The notes below the pieces were generated by a model, which was given only the letters and a program-made list of their open reading frames with translations, was not told where the DNA came from and searched no databases. The position numbers and the translations under genes were made by a program. From positions 1 through 34,791 of the forward strand of contig CAIYDQ010000162.1 of NCBI GenBank assembly GCA_903925075.1: a stretch of 34,791 bases of DNA. Reading direction: 5' to 3'. Shown one piece after another: positions 22,347 through 32,339 of this stretch. The DNA is from an uncultured Geobacter sp. Its GTDB lineage: Bacteria; Desulfobacterota; Desulfuromonadia; Geobacterales; Geobacteraceae. Numbering within the stretch: the first letter of the stretch is position 1; every line of letters starts with the position of its first letter.

Positions 22347-22961
22347 TCATGGTACCCCGCCCTCCGGGCCGCCGAGTAGCCGCTCGATGGTCTTGAGAGC
22401 GGTAACCAGCAGATCGGCCTGCTCTTTCGCCAGGCGGAGATAGCGCCGGAAGGACGGCATGCGATTGACCACTTCGCTTGCGCCGTAGGGCTCGATGCAT
22501 ACGGTCCACCCCTCTTCGCTTCCCGTCAACTCGCAACGACGAAAGTCGAAAGCCATGAGTGCGGCGACCAGGGCCGGATCATCGGCGAGACGTTGCGAAA
22601 CGGGTTTCAACGCCTCCCGATACCTGGCCGGCACCGCACAGGCGATGCCGGTCCTGGACCAAAGCCCCGTGTTGCGGATCACGATCCGGCCGCCCGGCAC
22701 GGCGGCTGCCGGTACTTTCAGGGTGAATTCGAGCGCCACGACGTGCATCAGGAAGTGCCGCTCGACACGCTCGCGGACCTCGAACGTCAGGCGGCCATCC
22801 GGCGTGGCAAGCGTCGCTCCCGCCGGCGGGTTTGTCGCGGCTGCGGCAAGGATTCCCCGCGCCTGCGCCAGCATGCGGGCGAGGGTGGCGCCGGGGAGAT
22901 ACCCCGTCGGCGGCCGGTCGAAAAAACCGCCAAAGGACTTCAGCAGCACGGCGCTATTCAT
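22347..22961 (-). CDS. Hypothetical protein, possibly DUF3156 family
   Basis: A 204-residue soluble protein starting at ATG 22961, which overlaps the end of the upstream permease gene by 8 nt. Notable segments are RPPTGYLPGATLARMLAQ, RVERHFLMHVVALEFTLKVP and the C-terminal AFDFRRCELTG...YGASEVVNRMPSFRRYLRL. These recall DUF3156, a family of unknown function seen beside amino-acid permeases and amine-catabolic genes, but I could not check the match. The overlap with the permease gene suggests that they work together, perhaps as a regulator or accessory of uptake. No catalytic motif was recognised. Confidence 0.6.
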   Translation of the reverse strand: MNSAVLLKSFGGFFDRPPTGYLPGATLARMLAQARGILAAAATNPPAGATLATPDGRLTFEVRERVERHFLMHVVALEFTLKVPAAAVPGGRIVIRNTGLWSRTGIACAVPARYREALKPVSQRLADDPALVAALMAFDFRRCELTGSEEGWTVCIEPYGASEVVNRMPSFRRYLRLAKEQADLLVTALKTIERLLGGPEGGVP

Positions 22962-24444
22962 GGACCGGCTGGAGCATTTCGGCATCCGCCATGGCGTTCT
23001 TGCTGAATTCCTCTTCGAGGATGTCTTCCACCCGCACCGGCGCGAAGGGATTGACGCGCATCACGAAGAGCGTCCAGAATAGTGCGTAGACGGCGGTAAG
23101 GCCGAGCATGACGCCAAACGGAACGTAGATGTCGCGGGCGTTCATGCCGGGCGGCGTGACATGCCGGATGGCGAGCAGGATCCCCGCCGACGAGACGATT
23201 TGCGGCAGCGGGAATAAGGGAGAGCGGTAGGCCCGCGGCAGGTCGGGGCGGCGGATGCGCAGCATCACCACGGAGAGGGTTACCAGCAGGTAGGCCACGC
23301 CCCAGGCGCAGACCGCCGCCAGCACCAGGTTCATGATCTTGTCCAGGTTCCCCTTCAAAAACCAGGCGTGCGCGCAGGGAATTGCCACCGCCGCGCCGAT
23401 GCCGACCACCGGCGTCTTGAAGCGAGGATGCAGATAGGCGAACGCCTTGGGAAGCCCGCCGTCAAGCGCCATGCCGTAGAGGATGCGCGGCAGTCCGGCC
23501 ATCAGGGTGTTGATGGTGGCGGCCCCGGCGAAGAGGAAGCCGAACCCGAGCCAGATCTTGCCGAAGTTTCCCATCACCTGCCGGGCGAACATCGGGATCG
23601 CCTGCGGCGTGTCCAGCAGATGGACGGTACCTTCGGGGTTTACCGCCACATTTATCACCTGGCGGCTCAGTGCCGAACCGTAGATGAACATGCAGATCGC
23701 CACCGAAAAGAGCCCGATGGCCATGGCGCGGGGGATGGTGCGGGCCGAATTTTTCAACTCGGGAGCCAGCGGCGTCACGAATTCGCACCCCACGAACATG
23801 AACATGGCCATGCCGACCAGCGACAACACCGCATTCAAATCCGTACCTACCGTCGATTTGCCGAACCAGCCGTCGAGGTGCACGAGCGGCGTCGAGATCA
23901 CCCCCGTCAATCCGAAGATCAAAAGCGTAGCCCACATGCCGATGGTGAGGACGATCTCCGCCTTGCTGAAAACGCTCACCCCCAGGACGTTGACCAGACC
24001 GAAGAACACCACCAGGCCGACCCCGACCAGCCAGGCGGTGCCGGTTCGGTCAAGCATCTGCTGCACCGTGTCGAAGTTCACCGTAGCCATGATGCCGCTC
24101 AAGATGGTCTCCGCCGTCCCGGCAAACACATGCACCAGCAGATACGCCGAAATGGTGCCGGTAATGGCGGCGAAGCGTCCCAGACCGCACGATATGTAGT
24201 CATACACCGACCCCGAAGTCGGCAGGATCGCCGCAGCCTCGGCGAAGGTCGTCGACTGGGCGAGCATCATGACGAAGGCGATCGTCATCGCCATGGCAAA
24301 GGTCGAGCCACCGATGCCGAAACCCGTGGTTACCGTCAGGATCACCGGGCTGGCCATGATCAGGCCGACCGCGCTCGCCAGGGCGGTCGGAAAGCCGACC
24401 ACCCCGGCAGCCAAATGTTTTTCCAACTCTGCGTACAGTTTCAT
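22954..24444 (-). CDS. APC-superfamily amino acid/amine permease
   Basis: A 496-residue membrane protein with about 12 hydrophobic segments, in the APC (amino acid-polyamine-organocation) superfamily. Typical features are GIGGSTFAMAM in TM1, the TM3-region motif SGSVYDYISCGLG, ELKNSARTIPRAM after TM6 and PRILYGMALDGGLPKAFAYLHPRFKTP before TM9. It probably imports an amino acid or amine with protons, or exchanges one for a product. It lies 35 bp downstream of the aldehyde dehydrogenase gene and overlaps the next gene, so it is part of the operon. It is not closely similar to the PuuP-like permease at 26012-27403, so two different solutes are likely. Confidence 0.88.
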   Translation of the reverse strand: MKLYAELEKHLAAGVVGFPTALASAVGLIMASPVILTVTTGFGIGGSTFAMAMTIAFVMMLAQSTTFAEAAAILPTSGSVYDYISCGLGRFAAITGTISAYLLVHVFAGTAETILSGIMATVNFDTVQQMLDRTGTAWLVGVGLVVFFGLVNVLGVSVFSKAEIVLTIGMWATLLIFGLTGVISTPLVHLDGWFGKSTVGTDLNAVLSLVGMAMFMFVGCEFVTPLAPELKNSARTIPRAMAIGLFSVAICMFIYGSALSRQVINVAVNPEGTVHLLDTPQAIPMFARQVMGNFGKIWLGFGFLFAGAATINTLMAGLPRILYGMALDGGLPKAFAYLHPRFKTPVVGIGAAVAIPCAHAWFLKGNLDKIMNLVLAAVCAWGVAYLLVTLSVVMLRIRRPDLPRAYRSPLFPLPQIVSSAGILLAIRHVTPPGMNARDIYVPFGVMLGLTAVYALFWTLFVMRVNPFAPVRVEDILEEEFSKNAMADAEMLQPVHE

Positions 24445-24479
24445 ATCGACGTCCGCTACCTACCGTTCACTCACGACGA

Positions 24480-25901
24480 CTACTTCTGGATCTTTACCGT
24501 CTGGATCGAGGTGTATTCGGCCAGTCCGTCCCGGGCGAACTCCACCCCGAACCCCGACTCCTTCACGCCGCCAAAAGGAGCGTTGGGTTGGATGGTCGCA
24601 TGGGTGTTCACCCAGGCGGTACCGCACTCAAGCTGCATCGCCAGCGCCTTGGCCTGCTGGATATCCCGACCCCAGACCGATCCGCCCAGACCGAATACGC
24701 TGTTGTTCGCGCGTCTGACGGCGTCGTTTACATCCGAATACCTTATGATCGGCAGGATCGGTCCGAACTGCTCCTCATCGACCAGCCGCACGCCGTCGCT
24801 TACCTCGGCGACCAGTGTCGCCGGGTAGAAATATCCCGGTCCTTCCGGCTTGACGCCGCCGCACAGGAATTTTCCGCCGGCCCTCCTGGCATCCTCCGCC
24901 AACTCGACCACGAGATCGAGCTGATCCTTGTTTTGCAGGGGGCCCAGGTCGACTCCCGCATCGAGACCGTTTCCGGTCACCACGCCCCTGGCGATCTCGG
25001 TCAAGGCAGCGCACATCCGTTCGTAGATCTCTTCGTGCACGTAGAGCCGCTTCAGGGCGGCGCAGGTCTGGCCGTTGTTGTTGAAGGCAGAGGCGAATAT
25101 CTGCGGGGCCACCACCGCCACATCCACGTCGGGCAGGACGATGCCGGCATCGTTGCCGCCCAGTTCAAGGGTCAACCGTTTGAGATTGCAGCTCGCGTTC
25201 TCCATGATATTTTTGCCGGTCGGGGTGGAGCCGGTGAACACCATCTTGCTGATGCCCGGATGTCTTGCCATGGCGCTGCCGATCCCCTTCTCGGCGGTGA
25301 CTATGTTGAAGACGCCGGGAGGAAGTATCCGATTGGCGATCTCGACGAAGCGCAGCGTCGTCAAGGGGGTGAGCGAGGAAGGCTTGATCACCACCGTATT
25401 GCCGGTGCGCAGGGCGGGCATCACGTGCCAAATGGCAATCATCAGCGGCCAGTTCCAGGGGGGAATGGAGCCGACCACCCCGAGAGGTTTGCGGTGCACT
25501 TCGATGTAGGCGTCCTCGTTGTCCTGGATGATTTCCACGGGCAGCGTCAGGGCGGCGGTAGCCCGAGTCCAGGCGATCGACCCTCCCACCTCCATGCCCG
25601 ATCCGATCCCCTGATACCCCCCCAGGGGTTTCCCCATTTCCATGGTCAGAAGCCTCATGAGCTCTTCCATGTTCTGCTCCAGGGCGTCGGCCAGTTCGTT
25701 TATTTTTTGAGCCCTGACCGCGTCGTCGGTCGCGCTCCAGGGGCCGAAGGCCCTTTGGGCGGCGGCCACGGCCTGATCGAGATGACTGTTGTCCGCGCTG
25801 GGGCAAAGGCCGACGACTTCCAGGGTTGCCGGGTTGATGACCTCGAAATACCTTTCGGTCGCCACGCTTTTGCCGTCGATGATCAGATTGAATTTTTCCA
25901 T
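24480..25901 (-). CDS. NAD(P)-dependent aldehyde dehydrogenase
   Basis: A 473-residue aldehyde dehydrogenase with all key residues: Asn150 (PPWNWP), Glu246 (LELGG) and the nucleophile Cys280 (NNGQTC), plus GSTPTG for cofactor binding and FGGVKESGFG near the end. Length and layout fit the family of aminobutyraldehyde, betaine-aldehyde and semialdehyde dehydrogenases. With an aminotransferase and a PuuP-like permease in the same operon, the aldehyde is probably the product of amine transamination (for example 4-aminobutanal from putrescine); this is inferred. Cys280 is followed by Ala-Ala and no inserted residues. It starts at 25901 after a GAGGGACGAA site. Confidence 0.93.
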   Translation of the reverse strand: MEKFNLIIDGKSVATERYFEVINPATLEVVGLCPSADNSHLDQAVAAAQRAFGPWSATDDAVRAQKINELADALEQNMEELMRLLTMEMGKPLGGYQGIGSGMEVGGSIAWTRATAALTLPVEIIQDNEDAYIEVHRKPLGVVGSIPPWNWPLMIAIWHVMPALRTGNTVVIKPSSLTPLTTLRFVEIANRILPPGVFNIVTAEKGIGSAMARHPGISKMVFTGSTPTGKNIMENASCNLKRLTLELGGNDAGIVLPDVDVAVVAPQIFASAFNNNGQTCAALKRLYVHEEIYERMCAALTEIARGVVTGNGLDAGVDLGPLQNKDQLDLVVELAEDARRAGGKFLCGGVKPEGPGYFYPATLVAEVSDGVRLVDEEQFGPILPIIRYSDVNDAVRRANNSVFGLGGSVWGRDIQQAKALAMQLECGTAWVNTHATIQPNAPFGGVKESGFGVEFARDGLAEYTSIQTVKIQK

Positions 25902-26011
25902 TTCGTCCCTCTGTTGAATAGCGGATTAGTTATTAGGTAAGCTGCACGGATAGGATCGTTTTTGCTCGGGTCGGCGATCGCTACCGGTGACCGTGCCGGA
26001 TCGGTTCCCGA

Positions 26012-27403
26012 TCAACCGTTTTCCTCGGCTGCCCCCTCGGGGTTCACCAGCGCGTTGTTCTCCAGAATCGACTTGAAATCGCTGGAGGCGAAGGACCTCG
26101 CCACCAGGTAAAAGACGCCCGCCGCCAGCCAGGAAAAGCCGACTATTTTCGCCAGCGGCGACATGCCCCACATGATGTAGGCGCAGATGGCCATCCCCAG
26201 CGCGGGACAGAGCGCGTGCCGGAAAAACTTGCCGCTCTTACCCTTGACGTAGAAATGCAGTATCACCGACAGGTTGACGCAGATAAACCCGAAGATGCCG
26301 CCGAAGGCGACCATCTCCGACAGGCTCTCCATGCTGATCAAAAGCGCCCCGATCAGCCCGACGATCCCCATGAACAGGATGCTGTAGGTCGGCGTCTTGT
26401 AGCGCGGATGCAGATAGGCGAAGAACTTGGGCGGTATCATCTTGTCCCGCCCCATGCCGTAGAGGAGCCGGCTGGCGGCCGATTGGCCGGCCAGGGCGGT
26501 GGAGGCCCCGGAGACGATGATCACCAGGGTAACGAAGGTCTGCAGGGCGCTCCCGCCGACCTTGAGGGCGATCTCGAAGAAGGCGGTGTCGGGGTTCTTG
26601 AAGAGGGCGAAGTCGGGGGCGACCAGCGTGCCGAAGTAGGCGACGCCGAAGTAGAGCACCGTCTGCAACAGGCAGGCGATGATGATGGCGGTGCTGATCT
26701 TGCCGGCGGGCTCGTGCACCTCCTCGGTCAGGGTGGTTATGGCGTCGAAGCCGAGATAGGAGAGCACCGCCAGCACCGAGGCGGACACCACCGCGCTCAG
26801 CGAAAAGGTCTTGGGGTTGTAGATCGCCTGCATCGAGAAGAGCGAGACCACGTTGCCGGCCAGGGCGTATTTGACCGCCGCCAGCACGAAGGCCAGCACC
26901 GCCGCCACCATGATCGCGGTCATCACCATGTTCACCTTGGCCGCCAGTTCCACCCCCATGATGTTGATGAAGGTGACCGGCACCACGTAGATCAGTATCC
27001 AGGCCCAGTAGGGGACCTGCGGCAAGAGCGCGTGGGCGAACATGGCGGAGATCACGTAGAGCAGCATGGGGATCAGGAAGTAATCCATCAGCATCACCCA
27101 GCCCGCCAGAAAGCCGAGCTTGGCGTTGATCGCCCGTTGCGTGTAGCTGTAGGTGGAGCCGGCGATCGGGAAGGCCTCCGCCATCTTGCCGTAGCTGTAG
27201 GCGGTGAAGAGCATGGCGGTGAAGCCCAAGAGGTAGGCCAGGAAGTTGTGGCCGCGGGAGCTGGCCGCCATCAGGCCGAATATGGTCATGCAGGAGACCG
27301 GCGCCATGAAGACCATGCCGAAGATCACCAGGTCCTTGAGGCCCAGGGATCGCTTCAGTTCCTGCTTGTAGCCGAACGATTCCACCTTTGCCTGCTGGCT
27401 CAT
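26012..27403 (-). CDS. APC-superfamily permease, PuuP-like
   Basis: A 463-residue APC permease. Its layout matches the putrescine importer PuuP of E. coli as I recall it: a first helix KRSLGLKDLVIFGMVFMAP, GSTYSYTQRAINAKLGFLAGW after TM2, LSYLGFDAITTLTEE in TM6, and SRLLYGMGRDKMIPPKFFAYLHPRYKTP after TM8. GFDA...EE is typical of polyamine and related amine transporters. It is likely a proton-driven importer of putrescine or a similar amine. It lies between the aminotransferase and aldehyde dehydrogenase genes; a large palindromic repeat separates it from the aminotransferase gene. Start at 27403 follows a GGGGGTG site. Confidence 0.88.
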   Translation of the reverse strand: MSQQAKVESFGYKQELKRSLGLKDLVIFGMVFMAPVSCMTIFGLMAASSRGHNFLAYLLGFTAMLFTAYSYGKMAEAFPIAGSTYSYTQRAINAKLGFLAGWVMLMDYFLIPMLLYVISAMFAHALLPQVPYWAWILIYVVPVTFINIMGVELAAKVNMVMTAIMVAAVLAFVLAAVKYALAGNVVSLFSMQAIYNPKTFSLSAVVSASVLAVLSYLGFDAITTLTEEVHEPAGKISTAIIIACLLQTVLYFGVAYFGTLVAPDFALFKNPDTAFFEIALKVGGSALQTFVTLVIIVSGASTALAGQSAASRLLYGMGRDKMIPPKFFAYLHPRYKTPTYSILFMGIVGLIGALLISMESLSEMVAFGGIFGFICVNLSVILHFYVKGKSGKFFRHALCPALGMAICAYIMWGMSPLAKIVGFSWLAAGVFYLVARSFASSDFKSILENNALVNPEGAAEENG

Positions 27404-27447
27404 CTTTCACCCCCGCTTGCTTTCAAGCTAAATACGCGAACCGCTCA

Positions 27448-27569
27448 CCGCGAAGACGCTGAGAACGCGAAGAAATTCAAAGAGTTGTGAAGAGTCAAAA
27501 ACACACCTTTTTTTGGCGGCAACGCTTTGCAACTCTTCGTTTTTCTTCGCGCACTTCGCGTCTTCGCGG
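27448..27569. repeat. Large palindromic phased repeat between aminotransferase and PuuP-like genes
   Basis: CCGCGAAGACGC (27448-27459) is perfectly repeated in inverse at 27558-27569. Inside, CGCGAAGAAA and AAGAGTTG also pair with the opposite arm, so the whole forms a hairpin of about 120 bp with an AT-rich loop. Units of GCGAAGA recur about every 11 bp. It fills most of the 175-bp gap and could partly terminate, or stabilise, the operon transcript. Confidence 0.88.
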
Positions 27570-27578
27570 TTCAAGCTC

Positions 27579-28931
27579 CTAAAAATCCCCGGCCACCTCG
27601 GCGCAGGCGGAGTCGAAGGCCTTCATGGCGTAATCGATGGTCTCCTGGGTCACCGCCAAAGGCGGCAGCATCCTGATGACGATCGGGTTGTTGATGGTGA
27701 ACATGACCTGCACGTTGTAGGTGTTCATCAGGATCGAGGCGATCCTGGCCCCGATCGCCTCCTGGGCTGCGGCGCGGTTGCCCACCATCTCCTTGAGCGT
27801 CTTGCCGGCCAGGTGGAACTCGATGCCGATCATGAGGCCCCGCCCCCGCACCTCCTTGATCACCTTGGGGTACTTGTCCGCGATCTCCTGCAGCCGCCCC
27901 TTGATCTGCTCCCCTTTTATCGCCGACTGGGCGATCAGGTCGTTGTCGTAGATATACTGCAGGGAGGCGATGCCGGCGGCGCAGGTAAGCGGGCTCTCCC
28001 CGAAGGTCACCGTGTGGTGGAAGCAGGTCTCCGGGTCGCCGTAGGCCGCGTTCCAGATCTCCTCGGTGCAGATGTAGCCGGCCAGCGGCATGAAGCCGCC
28101 GCTGATCCCCTTGGCGAAGACGATCACGTCCGGCACCACGCCGTCGTGCTCGCAGGCCCACATCTTGCCGGTGCGCCCCACGCCGGTCTGGATCTCGTCG
28201 CAGACCAGGTAGGTGCCGTACTTGGTGCAGAGCTCGCGCACCGCCTTCAGGTACCCCTCCGGGTGCAGCTTGATCCCCCCCTCCCCCTGGATCGGTTCGA
28301 TGAAGAAGGCGCAGACGTCCCTGGTCTTCAGGCAATCCTCCAGCGCCACCAGGTCGCCGAAGGGAAGGTTGGCGGCCGGCATCAGGGGGAACTGGTACTT
28401 CTTCCACTTCTCGCTCCCTGTCAGGGCGAGCGAGCCGGCGGTCTTGCCGTGGTAGGCCCCCATCACCGAGGCGATCCGGGAGCGGTGCCCGTGGGCGGCC
28501 ATCTTGCAGAGCTTGATGGCCCCCTCGTTAGCCTCGGCGCCGCCGCCGCCCCCGGTCCACATGCGGGTCAGCTTCCCTTCCGGCGAGGTGATGGCCAGGT
28601 TGTTGGCCAGCGAGCTCGCCATGTGGTGGTAGCCCAGGGGATAGAAGTTGGGGATATGCTTAACCTTCTCCATCTGCTCCCAGATGAACATGTTGCTGTT
28701 CCCCATCCCCATGGCGCCGACCCCGGCGATCATGTCGTAATGGAGGTTCCCTTCCTCGTCCCAGAGCTTGTCGTTGTCGCCACGGACGTACATGCGGGCG
28801 GCGCCCAGCATCTCGGCCAGTTCCAGCTTGACCCCGTTTTGGTGCTTCATCTGCAGTTCGCGGATCTGCGCCTTGTCGAGCTTCAGGGCGTCGTCCACGG
28901 AAATGAATCCGGCGGGTGCGTTGTTGCTCAT
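27579..28931 (-). CDS. Class III PLP-dependent aminotransferase, putrescine/omega-amine type
   Basis: A 450-residue fold-type I class III aminotransferase. The PLP lysine is Lys274 (FAKGISGG); Asp245-Glu246 in [12 protein letters not shown] binds the pyridine ring; [10 protein letters not shown] and [13 protein letters not shown] are the phosphate-binding regions. The usual NSGAEAN start is here GGGGGAEAN, slightly unusual. Members transfer amino groups from putrescine, GABA, ornithine or other omega-amines to 2-oxoglutarate or pyruvate. With a PuuP-like importer and an aldehyde dehydrogenase downstream, a putrescine-type (PatA-like) role is the best guess. The start at 28931 has AAGGAG 8 nt upstream; the gene lies only 22 bp after the YCF48-like gene. 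Confidence 0.9.
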   Translation of the reverse strand: MSNNAPAGFISVDDALKLDKAQIRELQMKHQNGVKLELAEMLGAARMYVRGDNDKLWDEEGNLHYDMIAGVGAMGMGNSNMFIWEQMEKVKHIPNFYPLGYHHMASSLANNLAITSPEGKLTRMWTGGGGGAEANEGAIKLCKMAAHGHRSRIASVMGAYHGKTAGSLALTGSEKWKKYQFPLMPAANLPFGDLVALEDCLKTRDVCAFFIEPIQGEGGIKLHPEGYLKAVRELCTKYGTYLVCDEIQTGVGRTGKMWACEHDGVVPDVIVFAKGISGGFMPLAGYICTEEIWNAAYGDPETCFHHTVTFGESPLTCAAGIASLQYIYDNDLIAQSAIKGEQIKGRLQEIADKYPKVIKEVRGRGLMIGIEFHLAGKTLKEMVGNRAAAQEAIGARIASILMNTYNVQVMFTINNPIVIRMLPPLAVTQETIDYAMKAFDSACAEVAGDF

Positions 28932-28953
28932 ATCAGGTTCTCCTTGCATCGGT

Positions 28954-29961
28954 TTATTTTTTGTCCTCGGCGAGCCCGTTCAGCACGCCGTTTTTGGAGA
29001 AAGCCAGCACTTTGCCGGAGGAGGCCGCGGTAAGCGTGGTGAAGGGCGCCTTGTCCTCGCGCTGCTTCAGCGCGAAGCTGGCCCCCTCGTTGGCGCTTTC
29101 CAGGTAGACGCCGTCCAGACCCGCAGCGTAGACCTTGCCGCCCGACTCGCAAAACGAGGTGAGCGAGCTCTTGGTGCCGGAATCGACCTCCTGCCACGAT
29201 TTGCCGTCGTCGGCGCTGCGATAGATCTTGCCGCGCAGCCCGCCCACCAGCAGCGTCCCGCGCTGCAAGGCGACGCCGGTCCAGAAGCTCCCCTTGTAGG
29301 GGGTGGCGAAGTAGTTCCAGCTGGCGCCGTCGTCGGCGGACCTGACCACCGTCCCCTGCTCGGCGGCGATGAAGAGCGTGCCGCTTTTGCCGGCGAAGAT
29401 GTGCTGCAGGTTGCGGTCGGTCTTGCCCCCTCCCGGCGGGGGGGGAAGCTTGCCGACGTTCCAGGTCTTGCCGCCGTCCCTGGTGTCCAAAAGCAGCGAC
29501 CAGATACCGACCGCCCAGCCGCGGTTCTTGTCCTTGAAGTACACGGACAAAAGCGGCTGGTCCACGGCGGCGTCCAGGCGCTGCAGGCTCCAGCTCTCGC
29601 CGCCGTCGACGCTGGCGAGGATCGCCCCCCAGTGCCCCACCGCCCAGCCGGACTTGTCGTCGGCGAAAAAGACCTCGGTGAGGGTGGAGCGCACCGGCAC
29701 CGACTTCGCCTGGCGAAAGCTCTTCCCCTCGTCGTCGGAGAGGAGCACGATGCCGTGCTCGCCCACGGCGACGATCCTCTTGCCCGCCCGCGCGCTCCCC
29801 AGCATGGTCGCCTTGGTGGCTGCGGCGGTGGCGACGGCGGGTTGCGCGGTGAGCGCCGCGCGGCCGGGCGCCCCGGCGGCCGATGCCGGGAGGCAGAACG
29901 CCGCCAGCAGCAGGTGGGAAACAATTGCCGCCCCGAGGGCGGATGCTATCGATTTGCACAT
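28954..29961 (-). CDS. YCF48/BNR-like beta-propeller protein, exported
   Basis: A 335-residue protein starting at ATG 29961; GGAG lies 9 nt upstream, whereas the ATG at 29970 directly abuts it. A signal peptide (about residues 1-29, ending in ASA) precedes repeated blades with the sequence style of photosystem II stability factor YCF48 and BNR repeats: SDDEGKSF, SVDGGESW, TRDGGKTW, SADDGASW, SADDGKSW. So it is a periplasmic seven-bladed-type propeller. In many proteobacteria YCF48-like genes accompany RND/MMPL, DUF1302 and DUF1329 genes, as here; it may scaffold the RND pump in the periplasm. It lies 15 bp after the RND stop codon. Confidence 0.9.
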   Translation of the reverse strand: MCKSIASALGAAIVSHLLLAAFCLPASAAGAPGRAALTAQPAVATAAATKATMLGSARAGKRIVAVGEHGIVLLSDDEGKSFRQAKSVPVRSTLTEVFFADDKSGWAVGHWGAILASVDGGESWSLQRLDAAVDQPLLSVYFKDKNRGWAVGIWSLLLDTRDGGKTWNVGKLPPPPGGGKTDRNLQHIFAGKSGTLFIAAEQGTVVRSADDGASWNYFATPYKGSFWTGVALQRGTLLVGGLRGKIYRSADDGKSWQEVDSGTKSSLTSFCESGGKVYAAGLDGVYLESANEGASFALKQREDKAPFTTLTAASSGKVLAFSKNGVLNGLAEDKK

Positions 29962-29976
29962 GAGCGCCATCTCCGA

Positions 29977-32334
29977 TCAGTGATTCATGATGCCGGGCAC
30001 ACGCACCGGACCGCGACGAGGGAACACCTTCTCCAGGAGCACCGCGACCGCCGGCAATGCCGTGAGCGCCATGATCAGGTTGATGATGAACATGAAGGCC
30101 AGGAGTTTCCCCATGTCCGCCTGGAATTTGAGGGCCGAGAACGACCAGGTGGCCACCCCGGCGGAAAGGGTGATGGCGGTGAAGATGGTGGCCATGCCCA
30201 CTTCCAGTATCGAGTATTCCAGTGCCTTGACGATGTTCACCCCGTGCGAGAGGTGGATCTGCAGCCGGTTGTAGATGTAGAAGGCGTAGTCCACGCCGAT
30301 GCCGACCGCCAGCACCATCACCGGCAGGGTGGCGACGGTGAGGCCGATTTTCAGCTCCTTCATGAACCAGTAGCCGATGAAGGTCCCCACGGTGAGCGGC
30401 AGGCAGCAGGCGATCATGGCCCGGAAGTCCCGGTAGGTGAAGAAGACCAAGAGCAGGATGGCCGCGTAGACGTAGAGCATCATGGGGAGCTCGCTCTTTT
30501 CGACCTCGTCGTCGATGGCGGCCAAGACGCCGGCGTTGCCCGCGGCCAGGCGGATGGTGACTCCCTCCAGCTTGTTGGCCGCGCGGTACTTCTTGACCGC
30601 CTCGATCACCCCGTTGATGGTGGTGGCCTTGTGGTCGGTCAGGTACAGGTGGGCCGCGGTCATGGTGCATTCCTTGTTCATGAAGCCGCGGTTCCTGCCG
30701 ATCTCGGCGGTGAGCCCGCCGTAGTTGGTGGGATCGATGGGGATCACCGCCATCTTCGGATTCCCCTCGTTGTACCCCTCGTTGAAGGTCTTCATCTGCT
30801 GGGCGTAGGAGTTGACCGACATCACCCCCTTGACGGTGGTCATGTACCAGCCGAAGTCGTCGACGAACCCTCCGACGGCGGCGTTGGCGGTGGCGTCGGT
30901 CTTGGACTCGAAGACCACGGTCAGCCAGTCGAGCCCCATGTCGTAGTTGGCGGCGATGGCGACCGCGTCCTTGTTGAAGCGGGAATCCTGGTGCAATTCG
31001 GGCGCGCCCGGCTGCAGCGTGCCGATCACCCGGTCGCGGCTTTGCCAGAAGGCCACGGCGAAGACCACCGCCGTCAGCGCCACCACGATCACCGCGTTGC
31101 GCGGCTCGGCCACCCGCGCCAGGACCTTGATGTACTGGGAGCGGTGTTCCCGTTTCTGCATGGCCTTGGCCGCGTAGCTCTCCTTGAAGTTGAAGCAGGA
31201 GGCGGCCACCGGCAGCATGATCAGGTTGGTGATGATCTTGTAGCCGACGCCGATGGAGGCGGTGATCGCCAGTTCGCGCACCATCGGGATCGGGATCAGC
31301 ACCAGGGTGACGAAGGAGACGAAGGCGGTGACCAGGGCCAGCGTGCCGGGGATGAGCAGGCCGGTGAAGCTGCTTTTGGCCGCCTCCAGGGTCGATTTGC
31401 CGTGGGAGAGTTCCCTGACGATGTAGTTGATCTGCTGCACCCCGTGGGAGACGCCGATGGCGAAGACCAGGAAGGGGACCAGCACCCCCAGCGGGTCCAG
31501 GCCGTACCCCAGAAGGCGCAACGTGCCGAACTGCCAGACCAGCGAGGAGAGCGAGCAGAAAATGGGGAGCACGGTGAGGATCAGGGAGTGGCAATACCAG
31601 TAGACCGCGAGCGCCGTCAGCACCAGGGCGATGGCGCAGAACACCAGCACGCCGGAAGCGCCGTCGGCGATGTCGCCGGTCTGCTTGGCGAAGCCGATGA
31701 TCTGCACCTCGAATTTGCCGTCCTCGTACTTCTTGCGCAGCCCTTCCAGGAGGCTGTTGTAGGCGATGTAATCGAGCTTGTTGCCGTCGCGGTCGCGGTC
31801 GTTCAACTCGGCGGTGATCATGGCGCTCGTCTGGTCGCGGGAGATCAGCGTGCCGATGAAGCCCCCCTGCCCTGCGGCGCGCTGGATCTTGCCGATCACC
31901 TCCGGCGTCAGCGCCTCCGGGGTGATGGTGCCGCCGATCACCGGGTCGGCCTTGAAGCCGTCCTCGGTGATCTCGTTGACGAAGGTGTTGGGAGTCCAGA
32001 GCGACTGCACGCCGAGGCGGTCGACGTTGGGGAGGTTTTGCACGTCCTGGGTCACCAGGTAGAGCCGGGTCAGGGCCTCCTGGTTCCAGATCTCCCCTTT
32101 CCTGGCCTTGACCACGAAGTTCAGGCGGTTGGCGCCGAACAAGTCCTCGCGGTACTGCTGAAAGGTGAGCGTGTACTCGTGGCCGATCGGCATCTGTTTG
32201 TCGAAGCCCGCCGACATCTTCAGCTTGAGGGCGAAGAAGGCCATCACCGCGGTAAAGCCGATGATGATGGCGAGCGTCGCCTTTCTGTGTCCGAAGAACA
32301 AGTTTTCCAGTTTTTGTACGATTTTGCTCAGCAC
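29977..32334 (-). CDS. RND-superfamily (MMPL/COG1033-type) transporter
   Basis: A 785-residue inner-membrane protein with the RND plan: TM1 near residues 19-37, a large periplasmic loop (about 40-225), a bundle of TM2-6, TM7 around 410, a second periplasmic loop and a final bundle. GVDYAFYIYNR in the second half and FAIGVSHGVQQINY in the first are the paired TM4/TM10-type segments; the Asp is a likely proton-relay residue. Size and single-gene form match the predicted hydrophobe exporters of COG1033/MMPL rather than AcrB. The substrate is unknown; with DUF1302/DUF1329 it is thought to handle hydrophobic or lipid-like molecules. The GTG start has GGAGG 9 nt upstream, inside a 37-bp repeat. Confidence 0.92.
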   Translation of the reverse strand: MLSKIVQKLENLFFGHRKATLAIIIGFTAVMAFFALKLKMSAGFDKQMPIGHEYTLTFQQYREDLFGANRLNFVVKARKGEIWNQEALTRLYLVTQDVQNLPNVDRLGVQSLWTPNTFVNEITEDGFKADPVIGGTITPEALTPEVIGKIQRAAGQGGFIGTLISRDQTSAMITAELNDRDRDGNKLDYIAYNSLLEGLRKKYEDGKFEVQIIGFAKQTGDIADGASGVLVFCAIALVLTALAVYWYCHSLILTVLPIFCSLSSLVWQFGTLRLLGYGLDPLGVLVPFLVFAIGVSHGVQQINYIVRELSHGKSTLEAAKSSFTGLLIPGTLALVTAFVSFVTLVLIPIPMVRELAITASIGVGYKIITNLIMLPVAASCFNFKESYAAKAMQKREHRSQYIKVLARVAEPRNAVIVVALTAVVFAVAFWQSRDRVIGTLQPGAPELHQDSRFNKDAVAIAANYDMGLDWLTVVFESKTDATANAAVGGFVDDFGWYMTTVKGVMSVNSYAQQMKTFNEGYNEGNPKMAVIPIDPTNYGGLTAEIGRNRGFMNKECTMTAAHLYLTDHKATTINGVIEAVKKYRAANKLEGVTIRLAAGNAGVLAAIDDEVEKSELPMMLYVYAAILLLVFFTYRDFRAMIACCLPLTVGTFIGYWFMKELKIGLTVATLPVMVLAVGIGVDYAFYIYNRLQIHLSHGVNIVKALEYSILEVGMATIFTAITLSAGVATWSFSALKFQADMGKLLAFMFIINLIMALTALPAVAVLLEKVFPRRGPVRVPGIMNH

Positions 32335-32339
32335 GGTCC